From the NCBI RefSeq assembly GCF_900021175.1, contig NZ_FCOP01000004.1:23577-87576 (forward strand): 64,000 nt of DNA, read 5' to 3'. This document shows positions 40,677-50,918 of the stretch, piece by piece (position 1 is the first letter of the stretch; every line of letters begins with the position of its first letter). The stretch comes from Pseudenterobacter timonensis (lineage in GTDB: Bacteria > Pseudomonadota > Gammaproteobacteria > Enterobacterales > Enterobacteriaceae). The notes under the pieces are model-generated. The model worked only from the letters and a program-made list of their open reading frames with translations, was not told the origin of the DNA and did no database searches. The position numbers were made by a program, and so were the translations under genes.

Positions 40677-41936
40677 TTACGAGCGCTTCATCATGTCGAA
40701 AAATTCGTCGTTAGTCTTGGTCATCGCCAGCTTATTAATGAGGAATTCCATCGCGTCGATTTCGCCCATAGGGTGAATAATCTTACGCAGGATCCACATT
40801 TTCTGCAGCTCTTCCTGGGTGGTGAGCAGCTCTTCTTTACGGGTACCGGAACGGTTGTAGTCGATAGCCGGGAAGACGCGTTTTTCAGCAATCTTACGCG
40901 AGAGGTGCAGTTCCATGTTGCCTGTACCTTTAAACTCTTCGTAGATAACCTCATCCATTTTGGAGCCGGTATCGATAAGCGCGGTCGCGATGATGGTCAG
41001 GCTGCCGCCCTCTTCCACGTTACGCGCGGCGCCGAAGAAGCGCTTCGGACGGTGCAGGGCGTTGGCATCCACACCACCGGTAAGAACTTTACCTGATGCA
41101 GGCACCACGGTGTTGTAGGCGCGCGCCAGACGGGTAATGGAGTCGAGCAGAATAATCACGTCTTTCTTATGCTCAACCAGACGCTTCGCCTTCTCGATCA
41201 CCATTTCGGCAACCTGAACGTGGCGGGATGCCGGTTCGTCGAAGGTAGAGGCAACCACTTCGCCTTTCACCAGACGCTGCATCTCGGTCACTTCTTCCGG
41301 ACGTTCGTCAATCAGCAGCACCATCAGTACGCAGTCGGGGTGATTATAGGCGATGCTCTGCGCGATGTTCTGCAGCAGCATGGTTTTACCCGCTTTCGGC
41401 GGCGCCACAATCAGGCCACGCTGACCACGACCAATCGGTGAAGCGAGATCCAGAACGCGTGCGGTCAGGTCCTCGGTAGAACCGTTACCACGCTCCATAC
41501 GCAGGCGAGAGTTCGCGTGCAGCGGCGTTAAGTTCTCAAAGAGGATCTTGTTGCGCGAGTTTTCCGGCTTATCGTAGTTAACTTCATTAACTTTCAACAG
41601 CGCAAAGTAGCGTTCACCCTCTTTCGGAGGACGAATCTTACCTGAAATGGTGTCACCAGTGCGGAGGTTGAAACGGCGGATTTGGCTGGGGGAAACGTAG
41701 ATGTCATCGGGACCGGCAAGGTAGGAGCTGTCTGCGGAGCGGAGGAAACCAAATCCGTCTTGCAGTATCTCCAGCACACCGTCGCCAAAGATATCTTCGC
41801 CACTCTTAGCGTGCTGCTTCAGGATGGCAAAAATGATGTCCTGCTTGCGCATGCGAGCCTGGTTTTCCAGTCCCATATTTTCGCCGAGAGTAATCAGCTC
41901 AGAAACCGGCGTATTCTTTAATTCGGTAAGATTCAT
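40677..41936 (-). CDS. rho: Rho, transcription termination factor
   Basis: A 419-residue hexameric RNA helicase, E. coli length. The N-terminal helical domain and OSB fold (RNA primary site, GFGFLRS) are followed by the ATPase core with Walker [25 protein letters not shown] (Walker B and R-loop neighbourhood) and the Q-loop/R-loop [11 protein letters not shown]. The frame extends 24 codons upstream, but [15 protein letters not shown] at 41936 is the conserved start. A 333-base leader with a degraded rhoL lies upstream; rho is known to autoregulate through that leader. Confidence 0.97.
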   Translation of the reverse strand: MNLTELKNTPVSELITLGENMGLENQARMRKQDIIFAILKQHAKSGEDIFGDGVLEILQDGFGFLRSADSSYLAGPDDIYVSPSQIRRFNLRTGDTISGKIRPPKEGERYFALLKVNEVNYDKPENSRNKILFENLTPLHANSRLRMERGNGSTEDLTARVLDLASPIGRGQRGLIVAPPKAGKTMLLQNIAQSIAYNHPDCVLMVLLIDERPEEVTEMQRLVKGEVVASTFDEPASRHVQVAEMVIEKAKRLVEHKKDVIILLDSITRLARAYNTVVPASGKVLTGGVDANALHRPKRFFGAARNVEEGGSLTIIATALIDTGSKMDEVIYEEFKGTGNMELHLSRKIAEKRVFPAIDYNRSGTRKEELLTTQEELQKMWILRKIIHPMGEIDAMEFLINKLAMTKTNDEFFDMMKRS

Positions 41937-42023
41937 AATGGTGTGGGTTCTTAAACTCGGGGTAATTCTCGAACTTAATGTTGTGAATGGTATGGCAGGG
42001 TCATCCATGCCTGTTAACGGCCA

Positions 42024-42116
42024 TCATCTCATGTCTGATCGCGGTCTGGTCAAAGAGAAAGAGCACAGAACTGAAACGACAAGACGGATTGAGTGACAAG
42101 CCCGGAATCTATCCAC
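42024..42116 (-). pseudogene. rhoL: Disrupted rhoL leader frame
   Basis: One minus-strand frame reads SLNPSCRFSS at 42096-42067, identical to the middle of the E. coli RhoL leader peptide as I recall it. No start reaches it: the position of the RhoL ATG is GCG here, and TAG interrupts four codons later. In another frame GTG 42116 opens 30 codons ending DMR, close to the RhoL C-terminus, so a single-base shift would explain both. The 41937-42269 gap holds no other coding signal. Calling it a pseudogene depends on my memory of RhoL; a re-framed working leader is possible. Confidence 0.5.
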
Positions 42117-42207
42117 TTCTCGCGCCGTTTACATACGGCGGAAAGTATCGGGTAAAACAGAACGACAAGGTATGTTTAAAACGAAGTCATAAGTAACTTA
42201 GCATGAC

Positions 42208-42237
42208 TAAAGCCGGGCGTCCAGAGATCCGGCTTAA
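42208..42237 (-). terminator. Hairpin after trxA, possible weak terminator
   Basis: AAGCCGG and CCGGCTT pair across a 12-base loop 33 bases beyond the trxA stop. The following minus-strand sequence is TTTAGTC, a poor T-run, so it may be a partial terminator with read-through into rho. Confidence 0.5.
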
Positions 42238-42269
42238 ATCGGATCCCAGACGCCACGGACAGAGAAGCC

Positions 42270-42599
42270 TTACGCCAGATTCGCGTCCAGGAACTCTTTC
42301 AGCTGACCTTTGGACAGCGCGCCTACTTTGGTTGCGGCCACTTCGCCGTTTTTGAACAGCAGCAGGGTCGGGATACCGCGAATGCCATACTTCGGCGCGG
42401 TGCCCGGGTTCTGGTCGATGTTCAGCTTGGCAACGGTCAGTTTGCCCTGATATTCGTCAGCGATCTCATCCAGAATCGGGGCGATCATTTTGCAAGGACC
42501 ACACCATTCAGCCCAGAAATCGACGAGGATCAGCCCGTCGGCTTTAAGTACGTCCGTGTCAAAACTGTCGTCAGTCAGGTGAATAATTTTATCGCTCAT
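42270..42599 (-). CDS. trxA: TrxA, thioredoxin 1
   Basis: A 109-residue thioredoxin, E. coli length, active site WCGPC with Cys33 and Cys36, the cis-Pro in [10 protein letters not shown], and Asp27 in LVDFWAEW. It reduces disulfides of ribonucleotide reductase, PAPS reductase and others in the cytoplasm. The frame extends four codons upstream, but [13 protein letters not shown] at 42599 is the conserved start. Divergent from rhlB; upstream of rho on the same strand, as in E. coli. Confidence 0.97.
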   Translation of the reverse strand: MSDKIIHLTDDSFDTDVLKADGLILVDFWAEWCGPCKMIAPILDEIADEYQGKLTVAKLNIDQNPGTAPKYGIRGIPTLLLFKNGEVAATKVGALSKGQLKEFLDANLA

Positions 42600-42743
42600 A
42601 TATAACTCCACAGGAATAAGCCTGGCGTGTTGGTGTAGGATAAATCAACGGCCTGTTGATGTCGCATTAACCAACTAAAGGTTGACTTTATTTCACCGGA
42701 TACGCTTTCGTAAAGCAATAGTAAGCTGATATTCTACCACACT

Positions 42744-44009
42744 ATGAGCAAAACACATTTAACAGAACAGAAGTTTTCCGACTTCGCCCTGCACCCTAAA
42801 GTCATCGAAGCCCTTGAAAAGAAAGGGTTTCATAACTGCACGCCCATTCAGGCTCTCGCACTGCCATTAACCCTGGCAGGCCGCGATGTTGCAGGGCAGG
42901 CGCAAACCGGTACTGGCAAAACGATGGCGTTTTTGACGTCAACGTTTCATTATTTACTCTCTCATCCCGCAATTGCTGACCGAAAAGTTAACCAACCGCG
43001 CGCGCTAATTATGGCTCCGACGCGAGAACTGGCGGTGCAGATTCATGCGGATGCAGAACCGCTCGCCGAGTCCACCGGGCTTAAGATTGGTCTGGCCTAC
43101 GGCGGCGACGGCTACGATAAACAGCTCAAGGTGCTGGAAAGCGGCGTCGATATTCTTATTGGCACCACCGGTCGCCTGATTGACTACGCCAAGCAGAACC
43201 ATATTAACCTCGGCGCCATTCAGGTAGTGGTGCTGGACGAAGCCGATCGCATGTACGATCTCGGCTTTATCAAAGATATCCGCTGGCTGTTCCGCCGCAT
43301 GCCGCCTGCTGCCCAGCGCCTGAACATGCTCTTCTCCGCTACGCTCTCTTATCGCGTGCGCGAACTGGCGTTTGAACAGATGAACAACGCCGAATATGTC
43401 GAAGTGGAGCCGGAACAGAAAACGGGCCACCGCATTAAAGAAGAACTTTTCTATCCGTCTAACGAAGAAAAAATGCGTCTGCTGCAAACGCTCATTGAAG
43501 AAGAGTGGCCGGATCGTGCGATCATCTTCGCTAACACCAAGCACCGCTGTGAAGATATCTGGGGCCATCTGGCTGCGGATGGGCACCGTGTCGGCCTGCT
43601 GACGGGCGACGTGGCGCAAAAGAAACGCCTGCGCATTCTGGATGAGTTTACCCGCGGCGATTTAGACATTCTGGTGGCAACAGACGTGGCTGCGCGCGGT
43701 CTGCATATCCCTGCCGTCACCCACGTGTTTAACTACGATCTGCCGGACGATTGCGAAGATTACGTTCACCGCATTGGCCGTACCGGTCGCGCGGGGGCCA
43801 GCGGCCACTCCATCAGCCTCGCCTGTGAAGAGTATGCGCTGAACCTGCCGGCGATTGAGACCTATATCGCGCACTCGATCCCGGTCAGCAAATATAACCC
43901 GGACGCTCTGTTGAGCGAACTGCCGCCGCCGAAGCGCCTGACCCGCGCCCGCTCCGGTAACGGTCCGCGCCGTACCGGCGCACCGCGTAATCGTCGTCGT
44001 TCAGGTTAA
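42744..44009 (+). CDS. rhlB: RhlB, DEAD-box RNA helicase of the degradosome
   Basis: A 421-residue DEAD-box protein, E. coli length: Q motif region FHNCTPIQ, Walker [13 protein letters not shown] in [13 protein letters not shown] in LFSATLSY, and [10 protein letters not shown] in domain 2. The basic C-terminal tail ([21 protein letters not shown]) binds RNA and helps contact RNase E. It unwinds structured RNA for the degradosome. Divergent from trxA and followed after eight bases by gppA. Confidence 0.97.
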   Translation: MSKTHLTEQKFSDFALHPKVIEALEKKGFHNCTPIQALALPLTLAGRDVAGQAQTGTGKTMAFLTSTFHYLLSHPAIADRKVNQPRALIMAPTRELAVQIHADAEPLAESTGLKIGLAYGGDGYDKQLKVLESGVDILIGTTGRLIDYAKQNHINLGAIQVVVLDEADRMYDLGFIKDIRWLFRRMPPAAQRLNMLFSATLSYRVRELAFEQMNNAEYVEVEPEQKTGHRIKEELFYPSNEEKMRLLQTLIEEEWPDRAIIFANTKHRCEDIWGHLAADGHRVGLLTGDVAQKKRLRILDEFTRGDLDILVATDVAARGLHIPAVTHVFNYDLPDDCEDYVHRIGRTGRAGASGHSISLACEEYALNLPAIETYIAHSIPVSKYNPDALLSELPPPKRLTRARSGNGPRRTGAPRNRRRSG

Positions 44010-44017
44010 AAAATGTT

Positions 44018-45529
44018 ATGCGCACCACGCCCTCGCTCTATGCAGCTATTGATCTAGGTTCAAATAGTTTTCATATGCTGGTTGTGCGCGAGGTGGCGGG
44101 AAGCATACAAACCCTCACGCGCATCAAACGTAAGGTCCGCCTCGCCGCGGGCCTGAGCCACGACAACATCCTCTCCCGGGATGCGATGGAGCGCGGCTGG
44201 CAATGCCTGCGCCTCTTTGCCGAACGCCTGCAGGATATTCCTCACAGTCAGACCCGTGTTGTGGCTACCGCCACGCTGCGTCTGGCGGTAAACGCGAAGG
44301 AGTTTCTTGCCAAAGCGGAGGCAATTCTCGGCTGTCCGGTACAGGTCATCTCCGGTGAAGAAGAGGCCCGCCTGATTTATCAGGGCGTTGCCCATACAAC
44401 CGGCGGGGACGATCGCCGCCTGGTCGTCGATATCGGCGGCGCCAGCACGGAGCTGATTACCGGCACCGGCGCGCAGGCAACCTCGCTGTTCAGCCTCTCG
44501 ATAGGCTGCGTTACCTGGCTGGAACGCTACTTCTCAGACCGCCATCTCGCGCAGGAAAATTTTGACGAGGCGGAAAAGGCGGCCCGCGACGTGCTGCGTC
44601 CAGTAATCGAGGCGTTGCGTTATCACGGGTGGAAGGTCTGCGTCGGCGCCTCCGGCACCGTACAGGCGCTGCAGGAGATCATGATGGCGCAGGGGATGGA
44701 TGAACGTATCACCCTTGCCAAGCTCCAGCAGCTGAAGCAGTGCGCCATTCAGTGCGGGCGTCTGGAAGAGCTTGAAATCGAGGGGCTGACGCTTGAACGG
44801 GCGCTGGTATTCCCGAGCGGGCTGGCGATCCTGATCGCTATCTTTACCGAGCTAAACATCAGCGGCATGACGCTGGCTGGCGGCGCGCTTCGCGAAGGGC
44901 TGGTCTATGGCATGCTGCATCTGGCGGTCGATCACGACATTCGCAGCCGCACGCTACGTAACATCCAGCGTCGGTTTATGGTGGATACCGAGCAGGCCAA
45001 CCGCGTGGCAAACCTGGCCCTCGCCTTGTTTAACCAGGCGGAAAAAGCCTGGAAACTGGAGCCAGTCGGCCGCGAACTGCTGGTAAGCGCCTGTCAGCTG
45101 CATGAAATTGGCCTGAGCGTTGATTTCAAACAGGCGCCTCAGCACGCCGCCTATCTGGTGCGTAACCTGGATCTGCCCGGCTTTACCCCGGCACAGAAAA
45201 ATCTGTTAGCCACGCTACTGCTCAATCAGACCAACCCGGTCGATCTCTCGTCCCTCCACCAGCAGAATGCGGTGCCGCCGCGCGTGGCGGAGCACCTCTG
45301 TCGCCTGCTGCGCCTGGCGATCCTCTTTGCCAGCCGTCGTCGCGACGATCTTCTGCCGCAAGTCATGTTGCAGGCCGAAGAGGAGAGCCTGGCGTTAACC
45401 CTGCCTGATGGCTGGCTGGAGACCCATCCGTTAGGGAAAGAGTTAATCGTGCAGGAAAGCCAGTGGCAAAGCTATGTTCACTGGCCTTTACGGTATAACG
45501 ATAAATCTGAGGCCAGCATCGCAGGATAA
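44018..45529 (+). CDS. gppA: GppA, pppGpp phosphohydrolase/exopolyphosphatase
   Basis: A 503-residue Ppx/GppA-family enzyme; E. coli GppA has 494. The actin-like ATPase fold shows [12 protein letters not shown] and [11 protein letters not shown] (phosphate-binding loops), and a C-terminal HD-like helical domain follows from about residue 310. It converts pppGpp to ppGpp. The extra residues are a divergent C-terminal tail ([12 protein letters not shown]) after HWPL, where E. coli ends shortly. Likely cotranscribed with rhlB. In K-12 rep comes next; here a three-gene island intervenes. Confidence 0.95.
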   Translation: MRTTPSLYAAIDLGSNSFHMLVVREVAGSIQTLTRIKRKVRLAAGLSHDNILSRDAMERGWQCLRLFAERLQDIPHSQTRVVATATLRLAVNAKEFLAKAEAILGCPVQVISGEEEARLIYQGVAHTTGGDDRRLVVDIGGASTELITGTGAQATSLFSLSIGCVTWLERYFSDRHLAQENFDEAEKAARDVLRPVIEALRYHGWKVCVGASGTVQALQEIMMAQGMDERITLAKLQQLKQCAIQCGRLEELEIEGLTLERALVFPSGLAILIAIFTELNISGMTLAGGALREGLVYGMLHLAVDHDIRSRTLRNIQRRFMVDTEQANRVANLALALFNQAEKAWKLEPVGRELLVSACQLHEIGLSVDFKQAPQHAAYLVRNLDLPGFTPAQKNLLATLLLNQTNPVDLSSLHQQNAVPPRVAEHLCRLLRLAILFASRRRDDLLPQVMLQAEEESLALTLPDGWLETHPLGKELIVQESQWQSYVHWPLRYNDKSEASIAG

Positions 45530-45547
45530 GTGTCGCAAGGAGTCGCC

Positions 45548-46453
45548 ATGCGGGAAGAGCTGGATTTTAAGTCGCTGCGTTTTTTCTCTGCGCTCTACAG
45601 ACTGGGAAACGTCTCACCGGCGGCCGACGCGCTGAACATCAGCCAGCCGACCGGCAGTCAGCTTCTGAAAAAGCTGCGCGACTATTTTGACGATCCGCTT
45701 TTTGTCCGGGTTGGACAACGTATGTCGCCCACTCCTCGCGCCGATACGATTGCCCATACGGTCTTCGCCATTCTGCAACTGGCAGATAACGAGCTGCCTG
45801 CTAATCCTGAATTTGTTCCGCAAACCAGCAGGCGAAATTTTACGCTCGGCATGACCGACATCAGCCAGATGACCCTCCTGCCCTCGCTGCAAAAACAGCT
45901 GCAGCAGCAGAATGCGGAAGGCATCACCTTCTCCATTCTGAATATTGATGAGCAAACGCTGGGGGCGCTCGAATCCGGGAAATGCGATTTAGCCGTTGGC
46001 TATCTGATGCAACTGCCGGATAACGTCTACCAGCAGCGCCTGTTTAACCAGTCCTTCGTTTGCCTGGCGGCGGAAAATCACCCGCGTATTCACGAGGCTT
46101 TTACCACGACCCACTGGCGGGAAGAAAAACATCTGGCGATCCATGTCAACGGAACCGGACATGGCGATATCGATAAATGGCTTCATGAATATGGTATGCC
46201 CCGGCATATTGCCCTTACCCTTCCCAGCTTTCTCGGCATCGGCGAACTCATTGCCGACAGCGATCGGGTAGCGGTGGTGCCTGAGCAACTGGCGCACTAT
46301 ATCAGCAAGCGCTATCCCTGCCGCTGCTGGCCGTTACCCTTTGGACTGCCGGACATCGCCATTCGCCAGATCTGGCATCAGCGTCTGCATCGTGATCCGG
46401 GCCATGTCTGGCTACGCTCGCTGGTCGCGGCCGTGAGCGCAGACTATAGCTGA
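45548..46453 (+). CDS. LysR-type regulator, NahR/SyrM-like
   Basis: A 301-residue LysR-type regulator. The N-terminal winged helix (LRFFSALYRLGNVSPAADAL, SQPTGSQLLKKLR) is followed by an effector domain. It shares FTLGMTDI, CDLAVGYL, GTGHGDID and a HRDPGHVWLRSL ending with the salicylate-responsive NahR as I recall it, placing it in that subfamily. AAGGAG five bases before ATG 45548 fixes the start; a GTG six codons earlier has none. It starts 18 bases after gppA. It is followed by a decarboxylase and a candidate operator, so control of that gene by an aromatic acid is the natural inference; NahR is known to respond to salicylate. Confidence 0.85.
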   Translation: MREELDFKSLRFFSALYRLGNVSPAADALNISQPTGSQLLKKLRDYFDDPLFVRVGQRMSPTPRADTIAHTVFAILQLADNELPANPEFVPQTSRRNFTLGMTDISQMTLLPSLQKQLQQQNAEGITFSILNIDEQTLGALESGKCDLAVGYLMQLPDNVYQQRLFNQSFVCLAAENHPRIHEAFTTTHWREEKHLAIHVNGTGHGDIDKWLHEYGMPRHIALTLPSFLGIGELIADSDRVAVVPEQLAHYISKRYPCRCWPLPFGLPDIAIRQIWHQRLHRDPGHVWLRSLVAAVSADYS

Positions 46454-46464
46454 AGAGCAACCTT

Positions 46465-46490
46465 CTATTCGTTTTCCCGATAGTCACTAT
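46465..46490. promoter_or_regulatory. Candidate operator of the LysR-type regulator
   Basis: CTAT-N11-ATAG at 46465-46483 fits the LysR T-N11-A box with 4-base arms, and the overlapping ATAGTCACTAT (46480-46490) is a perfect palindrome. Both lie in the 124-base gap before the decarboxylase. Downstream TTGCTG (46504-46509), an 18-base gap and TATTCT (46528-46533) could be its promoter, which would place the operator just upstream of the -35, the usual activator position. Confidence 0.55.
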
Positions 46491-46577
46491 AAAGATCCCG
46501 ATATTGCTGGCCGCTTATTAAACGCTCTATTCTCCTCTCATCGATTCTCGTGAATGAACAAAGCAGAGGAATAAATT

Positions 46578-47576
46578 ATGCGTGGTAAAATCGCTCTAGA
46601 AGAACATGTATCCACACCCGCAAATAACAGCCTGTGGGATTCTACCGGCGAAGCCGCAAGAAACGGCTCAGAATATATGAAAGATGTTGAGCGCCGCTTA
46701 TTGGATCGCAGCTATCAGCTTGATGAAATGGCGCAAAGGAATATCGATCACGTTATTCTTTCTCTGACCTCCCCGGGTGCACAGTCTATTCTGGATAAAG
46801 CTAAAGCGGTAACTTTTGCCCGCGAGACTAACGATTATATTATTGAAAATTACGTTAAGCCTAACCCGGATAAATTCAGCGCCTTTGCTACGCTGGCGCT
46901 GCAAAATCCTGAAGCCGCAGCGGATGAACTGGAGCGTGCGGTGAAAAAACTGGGCATGAAAGGGGCATTAATTAACGGCTATACCAATATTAAAGATAAT
47001 GAGCATGGCCTCTATCTGGACGATGAATCCATGCTGGTTTTCTGGGATAAAGTGAATGAGCTGAAGGTGCCGGTTTACCTGCATCCGCGTGAACCGCTGG
47101 AAGGCCCGGCGCGCGGCATTTACACCGGCTATGAAAGCCTGATTGGTTCCGCCTGGGGTTTTGCGCAGGAAACCGCCGTTCACGCTATCCGCCTGATGAT
47201 GAGCGGTTTGTTTGACCGTTACCCTGACCTCAACATCGTGTTGGGTCATCTGGGTGAAGGCCTGGTGCATATGTTGCCGCGTACCCAGCACCGTCTTTAT
47301 CGCCAGCGCTTCGGCATTGGTCTGGGTAAAGCGGAAAAACCGCTGATGCATTATCTGCAGAATAACTTCATCGTGACCACCAGCGGCCATTTCAATACCT
47401 ATTCTTTACAGAATGCGATTGATATTATGGGCCCGGACCGCGTGATGTTCTCGGTTGATTATCCTTATGAAGATATCCATCAGGCATGCGACTGGTTCGA
47501 TCCGCTGGAGCTGGAGACCGAACTGAAAAATAAAATCGCCTGGGGTAACGCCAGCCGCGTCTTCCATATTGATTAA
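46578..47576 (+). CDS. Aromatic-acid decarboxylase, amidohydrolase (ACMSD) family
   Basis: A 332-residue TIM-barrel amidohydrolase of the non-oxidative decarboxylase group that contains gamma-resorcylate, 2,3-dihydroxybenzoate and salicylate decarboxylases. Metal ligands seen: Glu8 and His10 in ALEEH, His169 in YLHPRE, Asp294 in SVDYPYE; His224 in LGHLGEG is the likely catalytic base pair partner. AGAGGA precedes ATG 46578. The exact substrate cannot be read from sequence; a hydroxybenzoate is likely. The neighbouring NahR-like regulator fits induction by such an acid. A terminator follows. Absent from K-12 at this position. Confidence 0.85.
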   Translation: MRGKIALEEHVSTPANNSLWDSTGEAARNGSEYMKDVERRLLDRSYQLDEMAQRNIDHVILSLTSPGAQSILDKAKAVTFARETNDYIIENYVKPNPDKFSAFATLALQNPEAAADELERAVKKLGMKGALINGYTNIKDNEHGLYLDDESMLVFWDKVNELKVPVYLHPREPLEGPARGIYTGYESLIGSAWGFAQETAVHAIRLMMSGLFDRYPDLNIVLGHLGEGLVHMLPRTQHRLYRQRFGIGLGKAEKPLMHYLQNNFIVTTSGHFNTYSLQNAIDIMGPDRVMFSVDYPYEDIHQACDWFDPLELETELKNKIAWGNASRVFHID

Positions 47577-47591
47577 TTGCTTTTTTATTAC

Positions 47592-47622
47592 GAGGGCCTG
47601 TCATCAGGCCCTTTTCTTTTTT
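47592..47622 (+). terminator. Intrinsic terminator after the decarboxylase gene
   Basis: GAGGGCCTG-TCAT-CAGGCCC stem followed by TTTTCTTTTTT. It separates the decarboxylase from the DUF554 gene, whose expression would depend on read-through or on a promoter not recognised here. Confidence 0.85.
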
Positions 47623-47641
47623 AGCACAAGGAGAAAATGCC

Positions 47642-48364
47642 ATGCCGGTAGGTATTTTTGTTTGCAGTGGCTCATTATTAGCCGGGGCACTATGTGGAGC
47701 CTCCCTTAACCGTTATATCCCGGATCATTTTAAAAAGACATTACCGCTAATTGCCGGGCTAATTTCAATCAGCATGGGGGTATTCTTCCTTAACAAACTG
47801 ATAAATTTACCCCCGATTGCGCTGGCAATTATTGTCGGGACGATTATTGGCGGTCTGCTAAATATTGAAAAGCGGATCGAGAAAATAGGTGCCAGGCTCC
47901 GCGTCCCGATTGAGCGAATCTTTCCGGCTAAAGAGAGCGCCGTCATGGATGCGGAGGATTTTATTAACCAGTTTATTGCGGTCCTGATTCTGTTTTGCGC
48001 CAGCGGCACCGGTATCTTTGGCGCCTTAACGGAGGGTATGACGGGCGACGCCACCATCCTGTTTACCAAATCGATTCTCGATTTCTTTACCGCGGCTATC
48101 TTCGCCTCCGCGTTAGGTTACATTATCGCCGTGATCTTTGTACCGCAGCTGATCGTATTTGCCATTCTCTTTGTCGCCGCTGGCTTTATTATGGCGATGA
48201 TCAGCCCTTCCATGATCGCTGACTTCACCGCCTGCGGCGGCATTATCATGCTGGCAACCGGGTTTCGCCTGTGTGGCATCCGCGCGTTTCCTACGGCGAA
48301 CATGCTACCGGCGCTCGTTCTGGTGATGCCCTTCTCAGCATGCTGGCAACACTTTATCGCCTGA
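47642..48364 (+). CDS. DUF554 membrane protein, YqgA-like
   Basis: A 240-residue inner-membrane protein with about seven hydrophobic segments. It follows E. coli YqgA closely in pattern: FINQFIAVLILFCASGTGIFGALTEGMTGD, GGIIMLATGFRLCGI and NMLPALVLVMP all have YqgA counterparts (YqgA 235 residues). The family has no established function; a transport role is often assumed. AAGGAG eight bases before ATG 47642. It ends three bases from the convergent rep stop. As third member of the island it could move the decarboxylase substrate or product, but this is inference only. Confidence 0.85.
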   Translation: MPVGIFVCSGSLLAGALCGASLNRYIPDHFKKTLPLIAGLISISMGVFFLNKLINLPPIALAIIVGTIIGGLLNIEKRIEKIGARLRVPIERIFPAKESAVMDAEDFINQFIAVLILFCASGTGIFGALTEGMTGDATILFTKSILDFFTAAIFASALGYIIAVIFVPQLIVFAILFVAAGFIMAMISPSMIADFTACGGIIMLATGFRLCGIRAFPTANMLPALVLVMPFSACWQHFIA

Positions 48365-48367
48365 TAG

Positions 48368-50389
48368 TTACGCTTTCTTCGCTTTCGCCATCATCGCCCG
48401 GATATTGGCGATGTTGGCCTGCCCTTTTTGCATCCTCTCTTCAGGCGTAATGACCTTTCGCTCCTGCTCCCAGATGAGATCGTCCTGCGGCAGCTCCAGC
48501 AGAAAGCGGCTCGGCTCCGGACGCACCAGCTCGCCATACTGACGTCGCTCTTTGCATAGCGTAAAGGTCAGCTCCTTCTGGGCGCGGGTGATGCCTACAT
48601 AGGCCAGACGGCGCTCCTCATCGACATTATCTTCATCGATGCTGCTCTGGTGAGGCAGTAATCCCTCTTCCATTCCCACCAGATAGACGTAAGGAAACTC
48701 CAGCCCCTTCGAGGCATGAAGCGTCATGAGCTGCACCTGATCTGCCTCTTCTTCGCTTTCGCCGCGCTCCATCATATCGCGCAGGGTAAAGCGGGTGACC
48801 ACCTGGGTGAGCGTCATCGGCTCATCAATCTCTGATCCTTCCAGCATCTCGGTCATCCAGCTGAAGAGCTGGTTAACGTTTTTCATGCGCATCTCCGCCG
48901 CCTTCGGGCTGGCGGAGGTTTCATAGAGCCAGGATTCATAGTCGATACCGCGGATCAGATCGCGTACCGCTACCACCGGCTCGCGCTCGGCAAGACGCTG
49001 GATCTCCCCCAGCCAGTGGGTGAAACGGGTGAGCGACTCATAGCCGCGCCCGCTCAGCGTCTGGCTTAGCCCCATATCAAAACTGGCGGTAAAGAGGCTT
49101 TTATTACGGGTCATCGCCCATTCACCCAGCTTTTGGAGGGTGGCGGGGCCAATCTCACGCTTCGGCGTATTAACGATGCGCAGGAAGGCGCTGTCGTCGT
49201 CCGGGTTGGTCAGCACGCGCAGATAGGCGAGCAGATCCTTAATTTCGGGACGCGAGAAGAAGGAGGTCCCGCCGGAAATTTTGTACGGAATGCGGTTCTG
49301 CATCAGCATCTTTTCAAAAACACGCGACTGATGATTACCGCGATAGAGAATAGCGTAATCTTTATAGGCAGTTTTATTGACGAAATGGTGGGCGATAAGC
49401 TCCCCGGTAACCCGCTCGGCCTCATGATCCTCGTTGTTGGCGCTGAGTACTTTCAGTTCCGTGCCGTAGCCCAGCTCGGAAAAGAGGCGCTTTTCAAAAA
49501 CGTGCGGGTTATTGGCGATCAGGATATTGGCCGCTTTCAGGATGCGCCCTGAGGAGCGATAGTTCTGCTCCAGCTTGATCACCTGCAGCGCCGGGAAATC
49601 CTTGCTCAGCAGCACCAGGTTCTGCGGACGTGCGCCGCGCCAGGAGTAGATGGACTGATCGTCATCCCCTACCACGGTGAATCGCGCGCGCTGCCCTACC
49701 AGCAGCTTTACCAGTTCGTACTGGCTGGTGTTGGTATCCTGATATTCGTCCACCAGCAGGTAGCGGATCTTGTTCTGCCAGCGTTCCCGCACCTCAGCGT
49801 TACGCTGCAGCAGCAGGGTCGGCAGCAGGATCAGATCGTCAAAATCCAGTACGTTGCACGCTTTCATATGCGCATCATACAGACCATAGCAGTGGGCGAA
49901 GATCCGATCGCGCTCACCTTTCGCCGCAGCCGCCGCCTGCGCGGGCGTCAGCAGATCGTTTTTCCAGTTAGAGATCGTCGAGATCAGCTGTTGCAGCAGC
50001 GTCTTGTCGTCTTCGATCAGCCCTTCGGTCAGCTCTTTCAGCAGCGCAACCTGATCGGTATCGTCAAACAGCGAAAAGTTAGATTTCATCCCCAGCGCCG
50101 CGTATTCGCGCTTAATGATATCCAGCCCCAGGGTATGGAAGGTGGAGATCATCAGGCCGCGCGCCTCTTTACGCCCCAGCGTTTGCGCCACACGCTCTTT
50201 CATCTCCCGCGCCGCCTTGTTGGTAAAGGTTACCGCGGCGATATGCCGTGCCTGATAGCCGCAGCCGCGGATCAGGTGGGCGATTTTATTGGTGATCACG
50301 CGCGTTTTGCCGGATCCCGCCCCCGCCAGCACCAGGCAAGGTCCGGTGACAAATTCGACGGCGTGTTGTTGTCCGGGGTTTAAACGCAT
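48368..50389 (-). CDS. rep: Rep, ATP-dependent DNA helicase
   Basis: A 673-residue superfamily 1A helicase, E. coli length, close paralogue of UvrD. Walker [10 protein letters not shown], Walker [22 protein letters not shown], and [13 protein letters not shown] in the second half; the C-terminus ends in a Lys/Ala-rich peptide that contacts DnaB. It helps forks past bound proteins. The frame extends five codons upstream, but MRLNPGQQ at 50389 is the family start. Divergent from ppiC and convergent with the DUF554 gene. Confidence 0.96.
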   Translation of the reverse strand: MRLNPGQQHAVEFVTGPCLVLAGAGSGKTRVITNKIAHLIRGCGYQARHIAAVTFTNKAAREMKERVAQTLGRKEARGLMISTFHTLGLDIIKREYAALGMKSNFSLFDDTDQVALLKELTEGLIEDDKTLLQQLISTISNWKNDLLTPAQAAAAAKGERDRIFAHCYGLYDAHMKACNVLDFDDLILLPTLLLQRNAEVRERWQNKIRYLLVDEYQDTNTSQYELVKLLVGQRARFTVVGDDDQSIYSWRGARPQNLVLLSKDFPALQVIKLEQNYRSSGRILKAANILIANNPHVFEKRLFSELGYGTELKVLSANNEDHEAERVTGELIAHHFVNKTAYKDYAILYRGNHQSRVFEKMLMQNRIPYKISGGTSFFSRPEIKDLLAYLRVLTNPDDDSAFLRIVNTPKREIGPATLQKLGEWAMTRNKSLFTASFDMGLSQTLSGRGYESLTRFTHWLGEIQRLAEREPVVAVRDLIRGIDYESWLYETSASPKAAEMRMKNVNQLFSWMTEMLEGSEIDEPMTLTQVVTRFTLRDMMERGESEEEADQVQLMTLHASKGLEFPYVYLVGMEEGLLPHQSSIDEDNVDEERRLAYVGITRAQKELTFTLCKERRQYGELVRPEPSRFLLELPQDDLIWEQERKVITPEERMQKGQANIANIRAMMAKAKKA

Positions 50390-50391
50390 AA

Positions 50392-50757
<366 letters not shown>

Positions 50758-50790
50758 TAACAAACCCGGGGGAGCCAAAGCTCCGGGCTT

Positions 50791-50918
50791 TGCCGGATGG
50801 CGGCTGCGCTTTATCCGGCCTACAAAATGCAAAAAAGCCGGGTGGCGGCTGCGCCTTACCCGGCCTACGTCTTAACGTTTGGTAGGTCGGGTAAGCGAAG
50901 CGCCACCCGACGAGGGTA
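50791..50918. repeat. Three-unit REP cluster between ppiC and ilvC
   Basis: Three REP units in alternating orientation: GCCGGATGGCGGCTGCGC (50792-50809), GCCGGGTGGCGGCTGCGCC (50838-50856), and the inverted TCGGGTAAGCGAAGCGCCACC (50887-50907). This is a BIME-type mosaic filling the convergent gap and continuing to the ilvC stop. The second and third units carry a GGGTGGC variant. Confidence 0.85.
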
